Assembly (NCBI RefSeq): GCF_003047295.1
Contig: NZ_PZYZ01000002.1
Location: forward strand, 620,001-684,000
DNA length: 64,000 nt
DNA from: Nocardioides sediminis
Lineage (GTDB): Bacteria > Actinomycetota > Actinomycetes > Propionibacteriales > Nocardioidaceae
Direction of reading: 5' to 3'
Shown here: one piece after another, positions 25,278-33,551 of the stretch
Position numbering within the stretch: the stretch's first letter is position 1
Layout: the number at the start of each line of letters is the position of its first letter
Position numbers and translations under genes: made by a program
The notes under the pieces: generated by a model
The model's database searches: none
What the model was told of the DNA's origin: nothing
Seen by the model: the letters and a program-made list of their open reading frames with translations, nothing else

Positions 25278-25296
25278 TGTTGAGCAACGCTCAACA
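25278..25296. promoter_or_regulatory. TetR operator, perfect palindrome
   Basis: TGTTGAGC at 25278-25285 and GCTCAACA at 25289-25296 are exact inverted copies around AAC. They lie in the 40-bp gap between the divergent acyl-CoA dehydrogenase and TetR genes, ending 2 bp before the TetR start. A repressor bound here would cover both promoters. Confidence 0.8.
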
Positions 25297-25298
25297 GC

Positions 25299-25883
25299 GT
25301 GTCCGAGACCGTACGCCGCCGCCTCAGCGCCGACGACCGGCGCCGGCAGCTGGTGGGGATCGGCCTGTCCAAGATCATCGACACCCCGATCCAGGACCTG
25401 TCCATGGACCAGATCGCCGCCGAGGCGGGCATCTCCCGCGGGCTGCTGTTCCACTACTTCCCGACCAAGACCGACTTCTACCTCGCGTGCATCGGCGCTG
25501 CGGGGCGCCGGATCCTGCGCAACACGGCTCCCGCTGAGGACGACGACGGCCCCACACAGGTCCGCACGATGGTCACCGCGATGGTGCAGCAGATCGACCG
25601 GCGCCGGGCGTTCTACCTGACCTTGGTGCACGGCAGCGGGGTGGCCGATCCGCGGCTGGCGGAGGTCCACGAGAGCGTCCGCTCGGTCTCCACCGACCGC
25701 GTCGTGGCGGCGCTGGGCCTGGACGCGGGCCTGCACGCGGTGGTGCACGCCTGGTGGGCCTACGTCGAGGACCGCGCGCTCACGTGGAGCGCGAGCCCCC
25801 CGGACCGGCGTACCCAGACCCTCGAGGGCCTGGTGGCGCACTGCGAGCGGGCGCTGGCGGCGCTGTGCTCCCAGGACGCCTGA
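25299..25883 (+). CDS. TetR/AcrR family transcriptional regulator
   Basis: A 194-residue regulator. The N-terminal helix-turn-helix is DQIAAEAGISRGLLFHYFPTKTDFYLACI near residues 43-72, the TetR signature. The C-terminal ligand domain is unassigned but includes ALTWSASPPDR near the end. GTG 25299 begins right after the palindromic operator, so the gene probably represses itself and the divergent acyl-CoA dehydrogenase operon. An acyl-CoA or similar ligand is likely by analogy with other TetR proteins beside ACAD operons. Confidence 0.9.
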   Translation: MSETVRRRLSADDRRRQLVGIGLSKIIDTPIQDLSMDQIAAEAGISRGLLFHYFPTKTDFYLACIGAAGRRILRNTAPAEDDDGPTQVRTMVTAMVQQIDRRRAFYLTLVHGSGVADPRLAEVHESVRSVSTDRVVAALGLDAGLHAVVHAWWAYVEDRALTWSASPPDRRTQTLEGLVAHCERALAALCSQDA

Positions 25884-25889
25884 GCGACG

Positions 25890-27488
25890 TCAGCGGCGGC
25901 GCTTGGAGGCCTTGACCGCCGTGGCGCGGACCACGAACTTGCGCTTGTCGTCCCGCGAGTCGCCGGCGCAGGCCAGCAGGGTCTTGCGCCCGCAGCGGTA
26001 ACGGGTGGAGACGTTGGCCAGCGACACCGTCACGGCGCCGACCCGGGTCGCGCCGAACGGCACGGTGACCGAGCCGTCGCCCCGTCGGTCGAGCCGAACG
26101 CGCTTGCGTCCGACCGTCCCGTCCGCCTTGTGGAGGAGGACCGTCGCCGTGGGCGAGGACGCGCGCGGGGGTCCGTCCACGCGGACCTTCAGCCGCCACT
26201 TGCGGCCGGCGAGGTCGGGCCCGGCGGTGACCCGCACCGAGTCGCCGGAGAGGTGGTCGAGCCGGGTGCCCTTCCTCCACGAGCGGGACGCCTTCGAGAG
26301 CGTGGTCTCGGCGAGCGGCGGGGCGTCGCCGTACGCCGCGCCCTCCTCGTAGACCCGGGACGCCATCGTGTTGGCGGCCGCGTAGTCGGCGTACACCCGG
26401 GTGAGGCCGCCCTTCGTGCGCAGCACCGACCCGAGCGCCTGCACGGAGTAGCGCCCGCCGTCCGACTTCCGCGTGCCGGCAGCCTTCCAGGCCTTCTTGA
26501 CCAGGCCCTGGGAGTACCTCTGGGTGAGGTACTCCCAGAAGATCCAGTTGCCGTACTGGAAGCCGTAGGTGGAGCTGAACGCGTCGAGGGGCACGAACGG
26601 CGCCTTGAGCTGGCTGTACTGGAGGTACTGGCGGTTGTCGTCGACGTGGTCGGCGACCCGCTCCTCCATCCAGGTGGCCGTGGACTCCATCATCCAGGGG
26701 TCCTCGGCGTAGTCATAGGCGTACTGCACGGCGTGGAAGAGCTCGTGCGCGGCCGTCACGGCCAGGTTGGCCTCCGGGCTGGTGCCGGACGGGAACTGGG
26801 CGGGGGAGTAGTCGTTGTCGAGCACGCAGAAGCCGCTCGCCGTCCGCCCCTTCTTGCGGTGCTCGGCGGCGCAGTAGCCGTAGAGGCCCGTCCCGAGGTC
26901 CTTGAGGTAGACGTCGAGCCGGTCGTCGCCGCCGGCGGCGCGGTCGCCGAGCGGGGCGCGGTAGCCGAGCTCGCCGACCTCTCGGGCGTAGGTGTTCTCC
27001 AGGGTCGCGAGGCTGAGGTCGACCCACGCCTGGCTGGGGGGAGCGTCGGCGGTGGAGCCGACGTGGTGGACGCACACGTGCGCGCCGCAGGTGCGCGTCG
27101 AGGGCACGGTGTAGCCGTTGCCGAACGGGTCGTCGGGCCCGTCGGTCGGCCGGGCCAGGAGCGCGTCGGCCTCGACGGCCTCCGCGCCGGTGAGGTCGGG
27201 CCGAGCCATCCACAGGTCGCGCAGCGCCACCGTGGCCGACGGGTCGCCGGTCCGGACGTCGCCCCGGAGCACGCGGCCGGCCACGCCGAGCGCGGCCCGC
27301 GGAGAGGCCTGGGGCGGGAGGGCCACCGGGGCGGCCCGCTCCAGCGGCGGACGGGCCACGGCGGCCCGGTCCCGGCCCGCCGCGCCCCGCTCACCGTCGT
27401 CGGACGCCGTGGCGGGGACGCCCGGGAGCACCGCGAGCGCCACGGCGGCGCTCGTGAGGAGGGACAGCAGGACGGAGGTCGGACGCAC
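25890..27488 (-). CDS. Secreted zinc metalloprotease, MXAN_6640-like (copy 1)
   Basis: A 532-residue exported protein with an N-terminal signal peptide (hydrophobic LLSLLTSAAVALAVLP, Ala-rich end near residue 28). The metal site is AHELFHAVQYAYDYAEDPWMMESTATWMEE near residue 285: HEXXH followed by a downstream Glu. Two cysteine pairs are visible (CGAHVC; YGYC ... GFCVLDND) plus C ... C in the C-terminal beta region. It matches proteins annotated MXAN_6640-type putative metalloproteases. The substrate is unknown. A tandem paralogue lies 68 bp upstream. GTG 27488 follows AAGGGA. Confidence 0.8.
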   Translation of the reverse strand: MRPTSVLLSLLTSAAVALAVLPGVPATASDDGERGAAGRDRAAVARPPLERAAPVALPPQASPRAALGVAGRVLRGDVRTGDPSATVALRDLWMARPDLTGAEAVEADALLARPTDGPDDPFGNGYTVPSTRTCGAHVCVHHVGSTADAPPSQAWVDLSLATLENTYAREVGELGYRAPLGDRAAGGDDRLDVYLKDLGTGLYGYCAAEHRKKGRTASGFCVLDNDYSPAQFPSGTSPEANLAVTAAHELFHAVQYAYDYAEDPWMMESTATWMEERVADHVDDNRQYLQYSQLKAPFVPLDAFSSTYGFQYGNWIFWEYLTQRYSQGLVKKAWKAAGTRKSDGGRYSVQALGSVLRTKGGLTRVYADYAAANTMASRVYEEGAAYGDAPPLAETTLSKASRSWRKGTRLDHLSGDSVRVTAGPDLAGRKWRLKVRVDGPPRASSPTATVLLHKADGTVGRKRVRLDRRGDGSVTVPFGATRVGAVTVSLANVSTRYRCGRKTLLACAGDSRDDKRKFVVRATAVKASKRRR

Positions 27489-27556
27489 GAGGGTTCCCTT
27501 CGGGGCCGGTCGGCCGGGGCGAGTGGCTGTGCCGCCGGGTGGGCGGTGGGCTGCGG

Positions 27557-28999
27557 TCACCGCAGGACGCGGGCCGAGACCCGGAAGTCGCTGCCGTCGT
27601 CGAGCGGCTTGCCGTGGCACGCGAACTGGCTCCCCCGGTTGCAGGTGTAGCGGGTGGACCCGTTGGCCAGGACCACCTCGACCCGGCGGACCTTGGGGCG
27701 GCGGAACTTCACGACCTGCGAGCCGTGCCCGCGACGGTCGAGGCGGACCGGGGTGCGGCCGATGATGCCCTTGCGCCCGATCACCACGACGTGCGCCGCG
27801 GGTGCGGTGGCCCTCCGGCCCGCGTCGACGGTGATGCGGAGCCGTCCTCGGCGCAGGCCGGGGGCCGGGCGCAGGGAGGCGACGTGGCCGGTGAGGTGGT
27901 CCAGCCGCAGCGAGCGCGACCACGTGCGCCGGGCCCGGCCGAGCCGCGCACGGCTCTGCGGCCTGGTGGGCCGGTAGGACGACCCCTCGGCGTACGACGA
28001 GCGGGCCGTGCGGTTGGCGGCGACGAAGCTCGCGTAGAAGCGGGGCCACGAGGCGCCCCGCGAGGTGACGAAGCGCTTCACCGCCTGCACCGAGAAGTCG
28101 TTGCGTCGCCCCCGGCGCCCGTCGGCCCGGTGCCACACCTTGCGGACGGCCTCGGCGCCGAAGCGCTGGGTGAGCTTCTGGAAGAAGATCCAGTTGCCGT
28201 AGGAGCCCAGCCCGCTGTCGAACGTGTCGAGCGGCGTGCGCGGGTCGCCGAGCTGGCCGTGGCGGAGGTACTGCCGGTTGTCGTCGACGTCGTCGGTGAC
28301 CTGCTCCTCCATCCAGGTGGCCGTCGCCTCGAGGAACCAGCCGTCCTCCCGGGCGTCGAGCCCGAACTGCACGGCGTGGAAGAGCTCGTGCGCCGCGGTC
28401 ACCCGCATGCTCGGTGCCGGCGGCAGCGGGAACTCGGTGAAGTCGTTGTCGAGCACGCAGTAGGACGACGCGACGTTGCGTTCACCGGGGACGAGGTGCT
28501 CGGGGGCGCAGTAGCCGTAGAGGCCCTGCTGGCCGACGTCCTCGAGGTAGATGTCGAACTGCGCCGTGCCGCCGGCACCGCGGTCGCTGGGGGGCAGCGG
28601 CCAGCCGAGCTCGACCATCCGGGCCAGGGAGGCGTGGGCGGTCTGCAGGGTGAGGGCCACCCAGTCGGGCACCCCTCCGGTGCCGCTGGCCATCGGCGGC
28701 GCGTCCTGGCCGCTGCCGACGTAGTGCACGCACACGGTGTCGGTGCACTCGCGGCCCTGCGGCAGCGCGGGTTCCCACTCGGGGCGGGCGAGCGCGGCTC
28801 GGGCGGACCGGGCGAGCCGGCCGTCGGCCGGGGCGGCGCCGAAGAACTGGTCGCGCAGCTCCAGGGTGTCGCGGGACTGCCCGTCGGGGCTCGGCGCCGG
28901 GGCGGACGAGGCCGACGCGGCGGCCGTCGCAGGGCCGGTCGGGGTGGCGAGGCCCAGGCCGAGGCAGGCCGCGAGGGCGAAGGTGGCGAGGGTGCGCAC
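27557..28999 (-). CDS. Secreted zinc metalloprotease, MXAN_6640-like (copy 2)
   Basis: A 480-residue exported paralogue of the next gene downstream. The signal peptide is ATFALAACLGLGLATPTG, followed by an Ala/Ser/Pro-rich stretch. It keeps HELFHAVQ with WFLEATATWMEEQ following, the CTDTVCVHYVGS pair, YGYC, YCVLDND and the C-terminal TRYTC ... ACHG pair. The C-terminus is Arg-rich. The two genes share the whole layout, so they arose by tandem duplication, but copy 2 is shorter and has diverged. They are probably co-transcribed, copy 2 first. GTG 28999 has GAAGGGA upstream. Confidence 0.8.
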   Translation of the reverse strand: MRTLATFALAACLGLGLATPTGPATAAASASSAPAPSPDGQSRDTLELRDQFFGAAPADGRLARSARAALARPEWEPALPQGRECTDTVCVHYVGSGQDAPPMASGTGGVPDWVALTLQTAHASLARMVELGWPLPPSDRGAGGTAQFDIYLEDVGQQGLYGYCAPEHLVPGERNVASSYCVLDNDFTEFPLPPAPSMRVTAAHELFHAVQFGLDAREDGWFLEATATWMEEQVTDDVDDNRQYLRHGQLGDPRTPLDTFDSGLGSYGNWIFFQKLTQRFGAEAVRKVWHRADGRRGRRNDFSVQAVKRFVTSRGASWPRFYASFVAANRTARSSYAEGSSYRPTRPQSRARLGRARRTWSRSLRLDHLTGHVASLRPAPGLRRGRLRITVDAGRRATAPAAHVVVIGRKGIIGRTPVRLDRRGHGSQVVKFRRPKVRRVEVVLANGSTRYTCNRGSQFACHGKPLDDGSDFRVSARVLR

Positions 29000-29064
29000 G
29001 GGTCCCTTCCAGGTGGAGTCCGGACAGGCTACAGAGCGATCCGGGGAGGGGCGAATGGATCGCC

Positions 29065-29460
29065 TCAGAGATCCGCGATGTGCTCGATGATGGCGGTGGT
29101 CGAGATGGCCGGGGTGCGCGGCAGGTAGACCACCTCGCACACGTCGGACAGCTCGTCGAAGCGGCCGGCCCAGTCGTCGCCCATCACCAGCACGTCCGCG
29201 GAGTGCTCCAGGACGTAGTCGCGCTTGAGCTCGAGGCTCTCCTCGACGAACACCTCGTCGACGACCCGCAGGGCGGACACGATCTCGATGCGCTCGCGCT
29301 CGCTGAACACCGGGGCCCGACCCTTCTTGCGGATGTTGAGCGCGTCGGCCGACACCCCCACCACCAGGCGGTCGCCCAGGGCCGCGGCCCGCTGCAGCAC
29401 GCGCAGGTGCCCGACGTGGAAGACGTCGAACGTGCCGAAGGTGATGACCGTGCGAGACAT
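29065..29460 (-). CDS. Cytidylyltransferase-like nucleotidyltransferase (TagD family)
   Basis: A 131-residue single-domain enzyme. ITFGTFDVFHVGHLRVLQRA is the nucleotidyltransferase HxGH motif and ISTTAI near the C-terminus fits the family ISTT motif. TagD/RfaE-like enzymes make CDP-glycerol or ADP/CDP-activated sugars for cell-wall polymers. The RKKGRAP loop near residue 45 fits the glycerol-3-phosphate cytidylyltransferase subgroup, but CDP-glycerol use here is unproven. It diverges from the DUF445 gene by 76 bp. Confidence 0.88.
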   Translation of the reverse strand: MSRTVITFGTFDVFHVGHLRVLQRAAALGDRLVVGVSADALNIRKKGRAPVFSERERIEIVSALRVVDEVFVEESLELKRDYVLEHSADVLVMGDDWAGRFDELSDVCEVVYLPRTPAISTTAIIEHIADL

Positions 29461-29536
29461 GCGCGTCAATGTAGTCGGCGCCCGTGCGGGTGGACGCGAG
29501 GGTGCGCGGTGTGGGCCGGCGGGGGAGGATCTGCGC

Positions 29537-30850
29537 ATGGCTGCGCCCCCCTCCGCGGTGTCCACCCCGTCGTCCACCGCGTCGTCCACCAGGTCCCTGC
29601 CGCTCATCACGCCCGACCCCGGGGCGGACGAGGCGCGTCGCCGCGGGCTGCGCCGGATGCGGACCGTGGCGGTGTCGCTGCTGGTGCTCGCCGCAGTGGT
29701 CTACGCCGCGACCCTGGGCCGCGACGGGTTCTGGGGGTTCGTCAACGCCGGCGCCGAGGCCTCGATGGTGGGCGCCATCGCCGACTGGTTCGCGGTCACG
29801 GCCCTCTTCAAGCACCCGCTGGGGGTGCCGATCCCGCACACCGCCCTCATCCCGCGGCGCAAGGACGAGCTCGGCAAGGGCCTGCAGGAGTTCGTCGGGG
29901 AGAACTTCCTCCAGGAGGACATCGTCCGCGACCGGGTGGCCGCGGCGACCATCTCCGCCCGGGCAGGGGACTGGCTCTCTGACCCGGCCAACGCCCGGCG
30001 CCTCGTCGACGAGGTGGCCGACGTGGCGGAGATCGCGCTGCGCCGGGTCCGCGACGAGCACATCGCCGACCTGGTGACCAACGCCTTCGTGCCGCGCTTC
30101 CGGGACGAGCCCATCGCCCCGCTGCTCGGCAGCCTGGTCTCGGAGATGGTGCGCGACGACCTGCACCACGGTGTCGTCGACCTCGCGCTCGACGAGCTGC
30201 ACCGCTGGCTGGTGCACAACCCCGACACCTTCGTCGAGGTGCTCAGCGAGCGGGCCCCGTGGTGGGCCCCGCCGCGGCTCAACGAGGCCGTCACCGTGCG
30301 CATCCACGCCGAGGCGGTGCGCTGGATCGAGGACATCCGCGACGACCCGGACCACCACGCCCGTGCCGCGCTCGACTCGATGCTGGCCCAGCTCGGCCAC
30401 GACCTCCTCGTCGACGACGTCACCCGGGAGCGGGCCGAGCGGTTCAAGGAGCGGCTGCTCGACCACCCGCAGGTGGTGAGCACGGCGATCTCGCTGTGGA
30501 AGGCGATGCGCTCGGCGCTGCTCACCTCCGTCCACGACCGCGACGGTGCCGTGCGGCAGCGGCTCCTCGAGGAGCTCAACGCCTTCTCCGGGCGGCTGCG
30601 CACCGACGCAGGCCTGCGCGAGCGCATCGACCGCGCGGCCGCCGACGTCGTCGTCTTCGGTGTCTCGCGGTACGGCGCCGAGCTCACGGCCGTCATCACC
30701 CACACCATCGAGCGCTGGGACGGCAAGGAGGCCGCGCGGCGCATCGAGCTGCACGTGGGGCGCGACCTGCAGTTCATCCGGATCAACGGCACCATCGTCG
30801 GCGGCCTGGTGGGTGTGCTGATCCACGCCGTCTCACTGCTGGTTCACTGA
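29537..30850 (+). CDS. DUF445 domain-containing membrane protein
   Basis: A 437-residue protein. A Ser/Thr/Pro-rich N-terminus precedes one membrane segment (VAVSLLVLAAVVYAATL), then the DUF445 core NAGAEASMVGAIADWFAVTALFKHPLGVPIPHTALIP. A long charged helical region follows and the C-terminus ends in a second hydrophobic stretch (IVGGLVGVLIHAVSLL). The family is widespread and its function is unknown. ATG 29537 has GGGGGAGG upstream; earlier in-frame starts overlap the divergent gene. It is followed by the S4 gene after 4 bp. Confidence 0.93.
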   Translation: MAAPPSAVSTPSSTASSTRSLPLITPDPGADEARRRGLRRMRTVAVSLLVLAAVVYAATLGRDGFWGFVNAGAEASMVGAIADWFAVTALFKHPLGVPIPHTALIPRRKDELGKGLQEFVGENFLQEDIVRDRVAAATISARAGDWLSDPANARRLVDEVADVAEIALRRVRDEHIADLVTNAFVPRFRDEPIAPLLGSLVSEMVRDDLHHGVVDLALDELHRWLVHNPDTFVEVLSERAPWWAPPRLNEAVTVRIHAEAVRWIEDIRDDPDHHARAALDSMLAQLGHDLLVDDVTRERAERFKERLLDHPQVVSTAISLWKAMRSALLTSVHDRDGAVRQRLLEELNAFSGRLRTDAGLRERIDRAAADVVVFGVSRYGAELTAVITHTIERWDGKEAARRIELHVGRDLQFIRINGTIVGGLVGVLIHAVSLLVH

Positions 30851-30854
30851 TCCC

Positions 30855-31109
30855 ATGACTGAAGCCAGTGACCCGGTGGACGTCCCGATCCGGGACGAGA
30901 CGATCCGGCTGGGCCAGTTCCTCAAGCTCGCCAACCTCATCGAGAGCGGCTCGGAGGCCAAGCCGCTGCTGGCCGACGGCGCCGTGCGCGTCAACGGCGA
31001 GGTCGAGACGCGCCGGGGCCGTCAGCTGGTCCCCGGCGACGTCGTGACCCTCGGGCCGGCGTCGGCCCGGGTGGCGTCAGGGGACGCCGAGATCGACGTC
31101 CCCTGGTAG
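30855..31109 (+). CDS. S4-domain RNA-binding protein
   Basis: An 84-residue protein made almost wholly of an S4 domain: RLGQFLKLANLIESGSEAKPLLADGAVRVNGEVETRRGRQLVPGDVVTLG. This YaaA/RqcP-like class is small and binds rRNA, often in ribosome rescue or assembly. It starts 4 bp after the DUF445 gene, so co-transcription is likely. A palindrome-rich segment follows and separates it from the convergent FKBP gene. Confidence 0.93.
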   Translation: MTEASDPVDVPIRDETIRLGQFLKLANLIESGSEAKPLLADGAVRVNGEVETRRGRQLVPGDVVTLGPASARVASGDAEIDVPW

Positions 31110-31118
31110 CCGAGCGGA

Positions 31119-31199
31119 ATCACCGGGCGCCCGGTGATCCCGTGGGTTCGGCCACGCTGCAGTGCGCGCCAACCCACTGAACCACCGGCCAGCCGGTGA
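31119..31199. terminator. Hairpin cluster between convergent S4 and FKBP genes
   Basis: Three inverted repeats are stacked here. ATCACCGGGC/GCCCGGTGAT at 31119-31138 is a perfect 20-bp palindrome. GTGGGTT at 31142-31148 pairs with AACCCAC at 31171-31177. ACCACCGGC pairs with GCCGGTGAT at 31180-31199. They probably end transcription from both sides, though no clear T tract follows. Confidence 0.6.
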
Positions 31200-31215
31200 T
31201 TCCCGGACGGCGCGG

Positions 31216-31584
31216 TCAGCGCACCTCGATCAGGTCCACCACGAAGATCAGCGTCTCGCCGGGCTTGATGACGCCGCCGGCGCCGCGGTCGCCGTACCCG
31301 AGGTGCGGCGGGATCACGATGCGGCGGCGGCCGCCGACCTTCATGCCCTGCACGCCCTCGTCCCAGCCCTGGATGACCTGGCCGATGCCGAGGCGGAACT
31401 GGAGCGGGGTGCCGCGGTTGTAGGACGCGTCGAACTCCTCGCCGGTCGAGTGGGCCACGCCGACGTAGTGGACCGACACGGTCGATCCGCTCGTCGCCTC
31501 GGCGCCCTCGCCCTCGGCCAGGTCGGTGACCTCGAGGTCGGTGGGTGCGTCTCCCATGTGCGGGTCGACGTCGGGCTTGTCCAT
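31216..31584 (-). CDS. FKBP-type peptidyl-prolyl cis-trans isomerase
   Basis: A 122-residue cytoplasmic FKBP with no signal peptide. The family core is VHYVGVAHSTGEEFDASYNRG, then QVIQGWDEGVQGMKVGGRRRIVIPPHLGYGDRG and a LIFVVDLIEV end. It should isomerise Xaa-Pro bonds during folding. It is followed 21 bp upstream by the CBS gene on the same strand, possibly in one transcript. Confidence 0.95.
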   Translation of the reverse strand: MDKPDVDPHMGDAPTDLEVTDLAEGEGAEATSGSTVSVHYVGVAHSTGEEFDASYNRGTPLQFRLGIGQVIQGWDEGVQGMKVGGRRRIVIPPHLGYGDRGAGGVIKPGETLIFVVDLIEVR

Positions 31585-31605
31585 GTCAGTGCCTTCCGGT
31601 GGGTG

Positions 31606-32037
31606 TCAGGTCTGGTGGACGTAGTGGTCGAGCTGGTCGCGCTCGAACTCGAGCTCGCCGATGCGGTGCTTCACCACGTCCCCGATGCTGATGATGCCGG
31701 TCAGCCTCCCGTCGGCCACCACCGGGAGGTGCCGGATGCGGCGCTCGGTCATCGTCTTCATCAGGTCGGTGAGGGAGTCGTCGCCGGCGCAGGTCTGCAC
31801 CTCGACGGTCATGATGTCGCCCACGGAGGCATCGAGCACGCCGGTGTCGGTGCCGAGGCGGCGTACGACGTCCCGCTCGCTCACGATCCCGGTGACCGAG
31901 GAGCCGTCGGAGCTGACGATGACCGCGCCGATGTTGTGCTCGGCCAGCAGGGCGATGAGGTCACGCACCGGCGCGTCGGGACTGATCGTCACGACCTCGG
32001 AGCTCGGCTTGGCAGTGAGGATGTCCTTGATGCGCAT
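31606..32037 (-). CDS. Tandem CBS-domain protein
   Basis: A 143-residue protein of two CBS domains (about residues 7-65 and 73-130), with LLAEHNIGAVIVSS, GIVSERDVVRRL, MTERRIRHLPVV and GIISIGDVVKHRI marking the repeats. Stand-alone CBS pairs bind adenine nucleotides and often respond to energy state. No partner domain is fused. ATG 32037 has GGAGGTGG upstream. Cotranscription with the FKBP gene 21 bp downstream is possible. Confidence 0.93.
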   Translation of the reverse strand: MRIKDILTAKPSSEVVTISPDAPVRDLIALLAEHNIGAVIVSSDGSSVTGIVSERDVVRRLGTDTGVLDASVGDIMTVEVQTCAGDDSLTDLMKTMTERRIRHLPVVADGRLTGIISIGDVVKHRIGELEFERDQLDHYVHQT

Positions 32038-32138
32038 TGCGCCACCTCCGGGGTTCGCGGTCTGGGGCTCAACGCTAGCCACTCGCGACGCCCGGCAACA
32101 GGGGGCAGTCCGGGGCCGGTGTGCGCCTGCCCGCGCCG

Positions 32139-33038
32139 TCAGTCGGCGACGGTCGGCGGTGTCTGGCGGCCGCGCAGGTCGTGCACGGACCCGGGTCCCG
32201 AGGGCCGGTAGTCGGGGTCGTCGTGGTCGTCGGGCAGCGAGCCGAGGAACGCCAGCGCTGCCTCGTGCAGGTGCCCGTTGGAGGCCAGGGCGTTGCCGCC
32301 GAAGGGCCCGTCGGTGCCGTCGAGGGAGGTGAACCTGCCGCCGGCCTCGCGGACGATCACGTCGAGCGCGGCCATGTCGTAGAGCTCGAGCTCGGGCTCG
32401 GCGGCGATGTCGACGGTGCCCTCGGCGAGCAGCATGTAGGACCAGAAGTCGCCGTAGGCCCGGGTGCGCCAGCACCGGCGCGAGAGCGAGATGAAGTCCG
32501 AGAGCCGGTCCCGCTCGTCCCAGCCGGACAGCGAGCTGTAGGAGAGCGACGCGTCCTCGAGGCGGCGTACGTCGGAGACCTGGCACTGGGTCGCCTTGAG
32601 CAGCGAGCGGCCGGTCCAGGCGCCGTGGCCCTGGGACGCCCACCAGCGACGCTGCAGCTGCGGCGCCGAGACCACGCCCAGCACGACCTCGTCGTCGACG
32701 GCCAGGGCGATCAGGGTGGCCCACACGGGCACGCCGCGGACGAAGTTCTTGGTGCCGTCGATCGGGTCGACGATCCAGCGCCGCTGGCTGTGGCCGCTGG
32801 ACCCCTGCTCCTCGCCGAGCACGGCGTCACGCGACCGGACGCGGGAGAGGGTGCGGCGGATGCCCTCCTCCACGGCCTGGTCGGCGTCTGTGACCGGCGT
32901 GAGGTCCGGCTTGCTCATCACGTGGAGGTCGAGCGCCTTGAACCTCGCCTGCGTCAGGGAGTCCGCGTCGTCGGCCAGGACGTGCGCCAACCGGAGGTCG
33001 TCGGTGTAGTCGATGTGGCCTGGTCCGGTGATGGGCAT
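32139..33038 (-). CDS. hisN: Inositol-monophosphatase-type histidinol-phosphatase
   Basis: A 299-residue Mg-dependent phosphatase of the IMPase family. GEEQGSSG gives the first metal Glu, WIVDPIDGTKNFVRG near residue 88 is the DPIDGT metal motif, and ELELYDMAALDVIVREAGG is the second metal site. The actinobacterial relatives act as histidinol-phosphatase (HisN). ATG 33038 was preferred to GTG 33044, two codons upstream. The C-terminus continues for about 30 residues beyond the usual end, rich in Asp and Pro. It diverges from the DUF2231 gene. Confidence 0.85.
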   Translation of the reverse strand: MPITGPGHIDYTDDLRLAHVLADDADSLTQARFKALDLHVMSKPDLTPVTDADQAVEEGIRRTLSRVRSRDAVLGEEQGSSGHSQRRWIVDPIDGTKNFVRGVPVWATLIALAVDDEVVLGVVSAPQLQRRWWASQGHGAWTGRSLLKATQCQVSDVRRLEDASLSYSSLSGWDERDRLSDFISLSRRCWRTRAYGDFWSYMLLAEGTVDIAAEPELELYDMAALDVIVREAGGRFTSLDGTDGPFGGNALASNGHLHEAALAFLGSLPDDHDDPDYRPSGPGSVHDLRGRQTPPTVAD

Positions 33039-33067
33039 GTCCACAGGCTATTGCCAGCATCGGGCTC

Positions 33068-33073
33068 TACCGT
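33068..33073 (+). promoter_or_regulatory. Putative -10 element of the DUF2231 gene
   Basis: TACCGT lies 6 nt before ATG 33080, with no ribosome site between. The spacing matches other leaderless-type starts in this window. Confidence 0.35.
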
Positions 33074-33079
33074 GCATCC

Positions 33080-33547
33080 ATGGAGTTCAACGGACTGCCG
33101 CTCCACCCGCTCGTGGTCCACGCCGTCGTGGTGCTGGGACCCCTGGCCGCCCTGACGGGGCTCGCCTACGCGTTCGTCCCGGCGTGGCGCTGGCTGCTGC
33201 GGTGGCCGCTGGTCGCGCTCGCGGTGCTGACCGCGGTCACGAGCCTCCTCGCCGTGGCGGCGGGGGAGAGCCTGCTCGAGGCCCGGCCCCAGCTCGCACC
33301 GCTCGTCGAGGACCACCAGGAGTGGGGCGAGCTGCTGCGCATCGCCTCCCTTGCCTACGTCGGCGCGGTCGCGCTGGGCGCGTGGGCGCTCGGCGGCCCC
33401 TCCGCGCTGGCCTCGGGTCGCGGCGCGCGGGAGTCCAACCCCGTCTTCGGGGTCCCGGCGGTCGTGCTCGTGACCGTGGCGGCGGGGACCCTGGCGGTGC
33501 TGGTCTTCCTCGCCGGCGACTCCGGGTCGCGGGCCGTGTGGGGCTGA
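33080..33547 (+). CDS. DUF2231 membrane protein
   Basis: A 155-residue protein with about four hydrophobic segments. LPLHPLVVHAVVVLGPLAALTGL is the DUF2231 start, with conserved histidines that in this family may bind heme or metal. Later segments sit around residues 38-60, 88-108 and 127-147. Function is unknown. It faces the rsgA-aroA unit, which ends 4 bp downstream on the other strand. Confidence 0.88.
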   Translation: MEFNGLPLHPLVVHAVVVLGPLAALTGLAYAFVPAWRWLLRWPLVALAVLTAVTSLLAVAAGESLLEARPQLAPLVEDHQEWGELLRIASLAYVGAVALGAWALGGPSALASGRGARESNPVFGVPAVVLVTVAAGTLAVLVFLAGDSGSRAVWG

Positions 33548-33551
33548 CGCG

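Noticed and set aside
31116..31141. Second SigR promoter starting GGAAT
   Set aside because: GGAAT is present but no GTT occurs at 18 nt, and the site lies in a convergent hairpin region.
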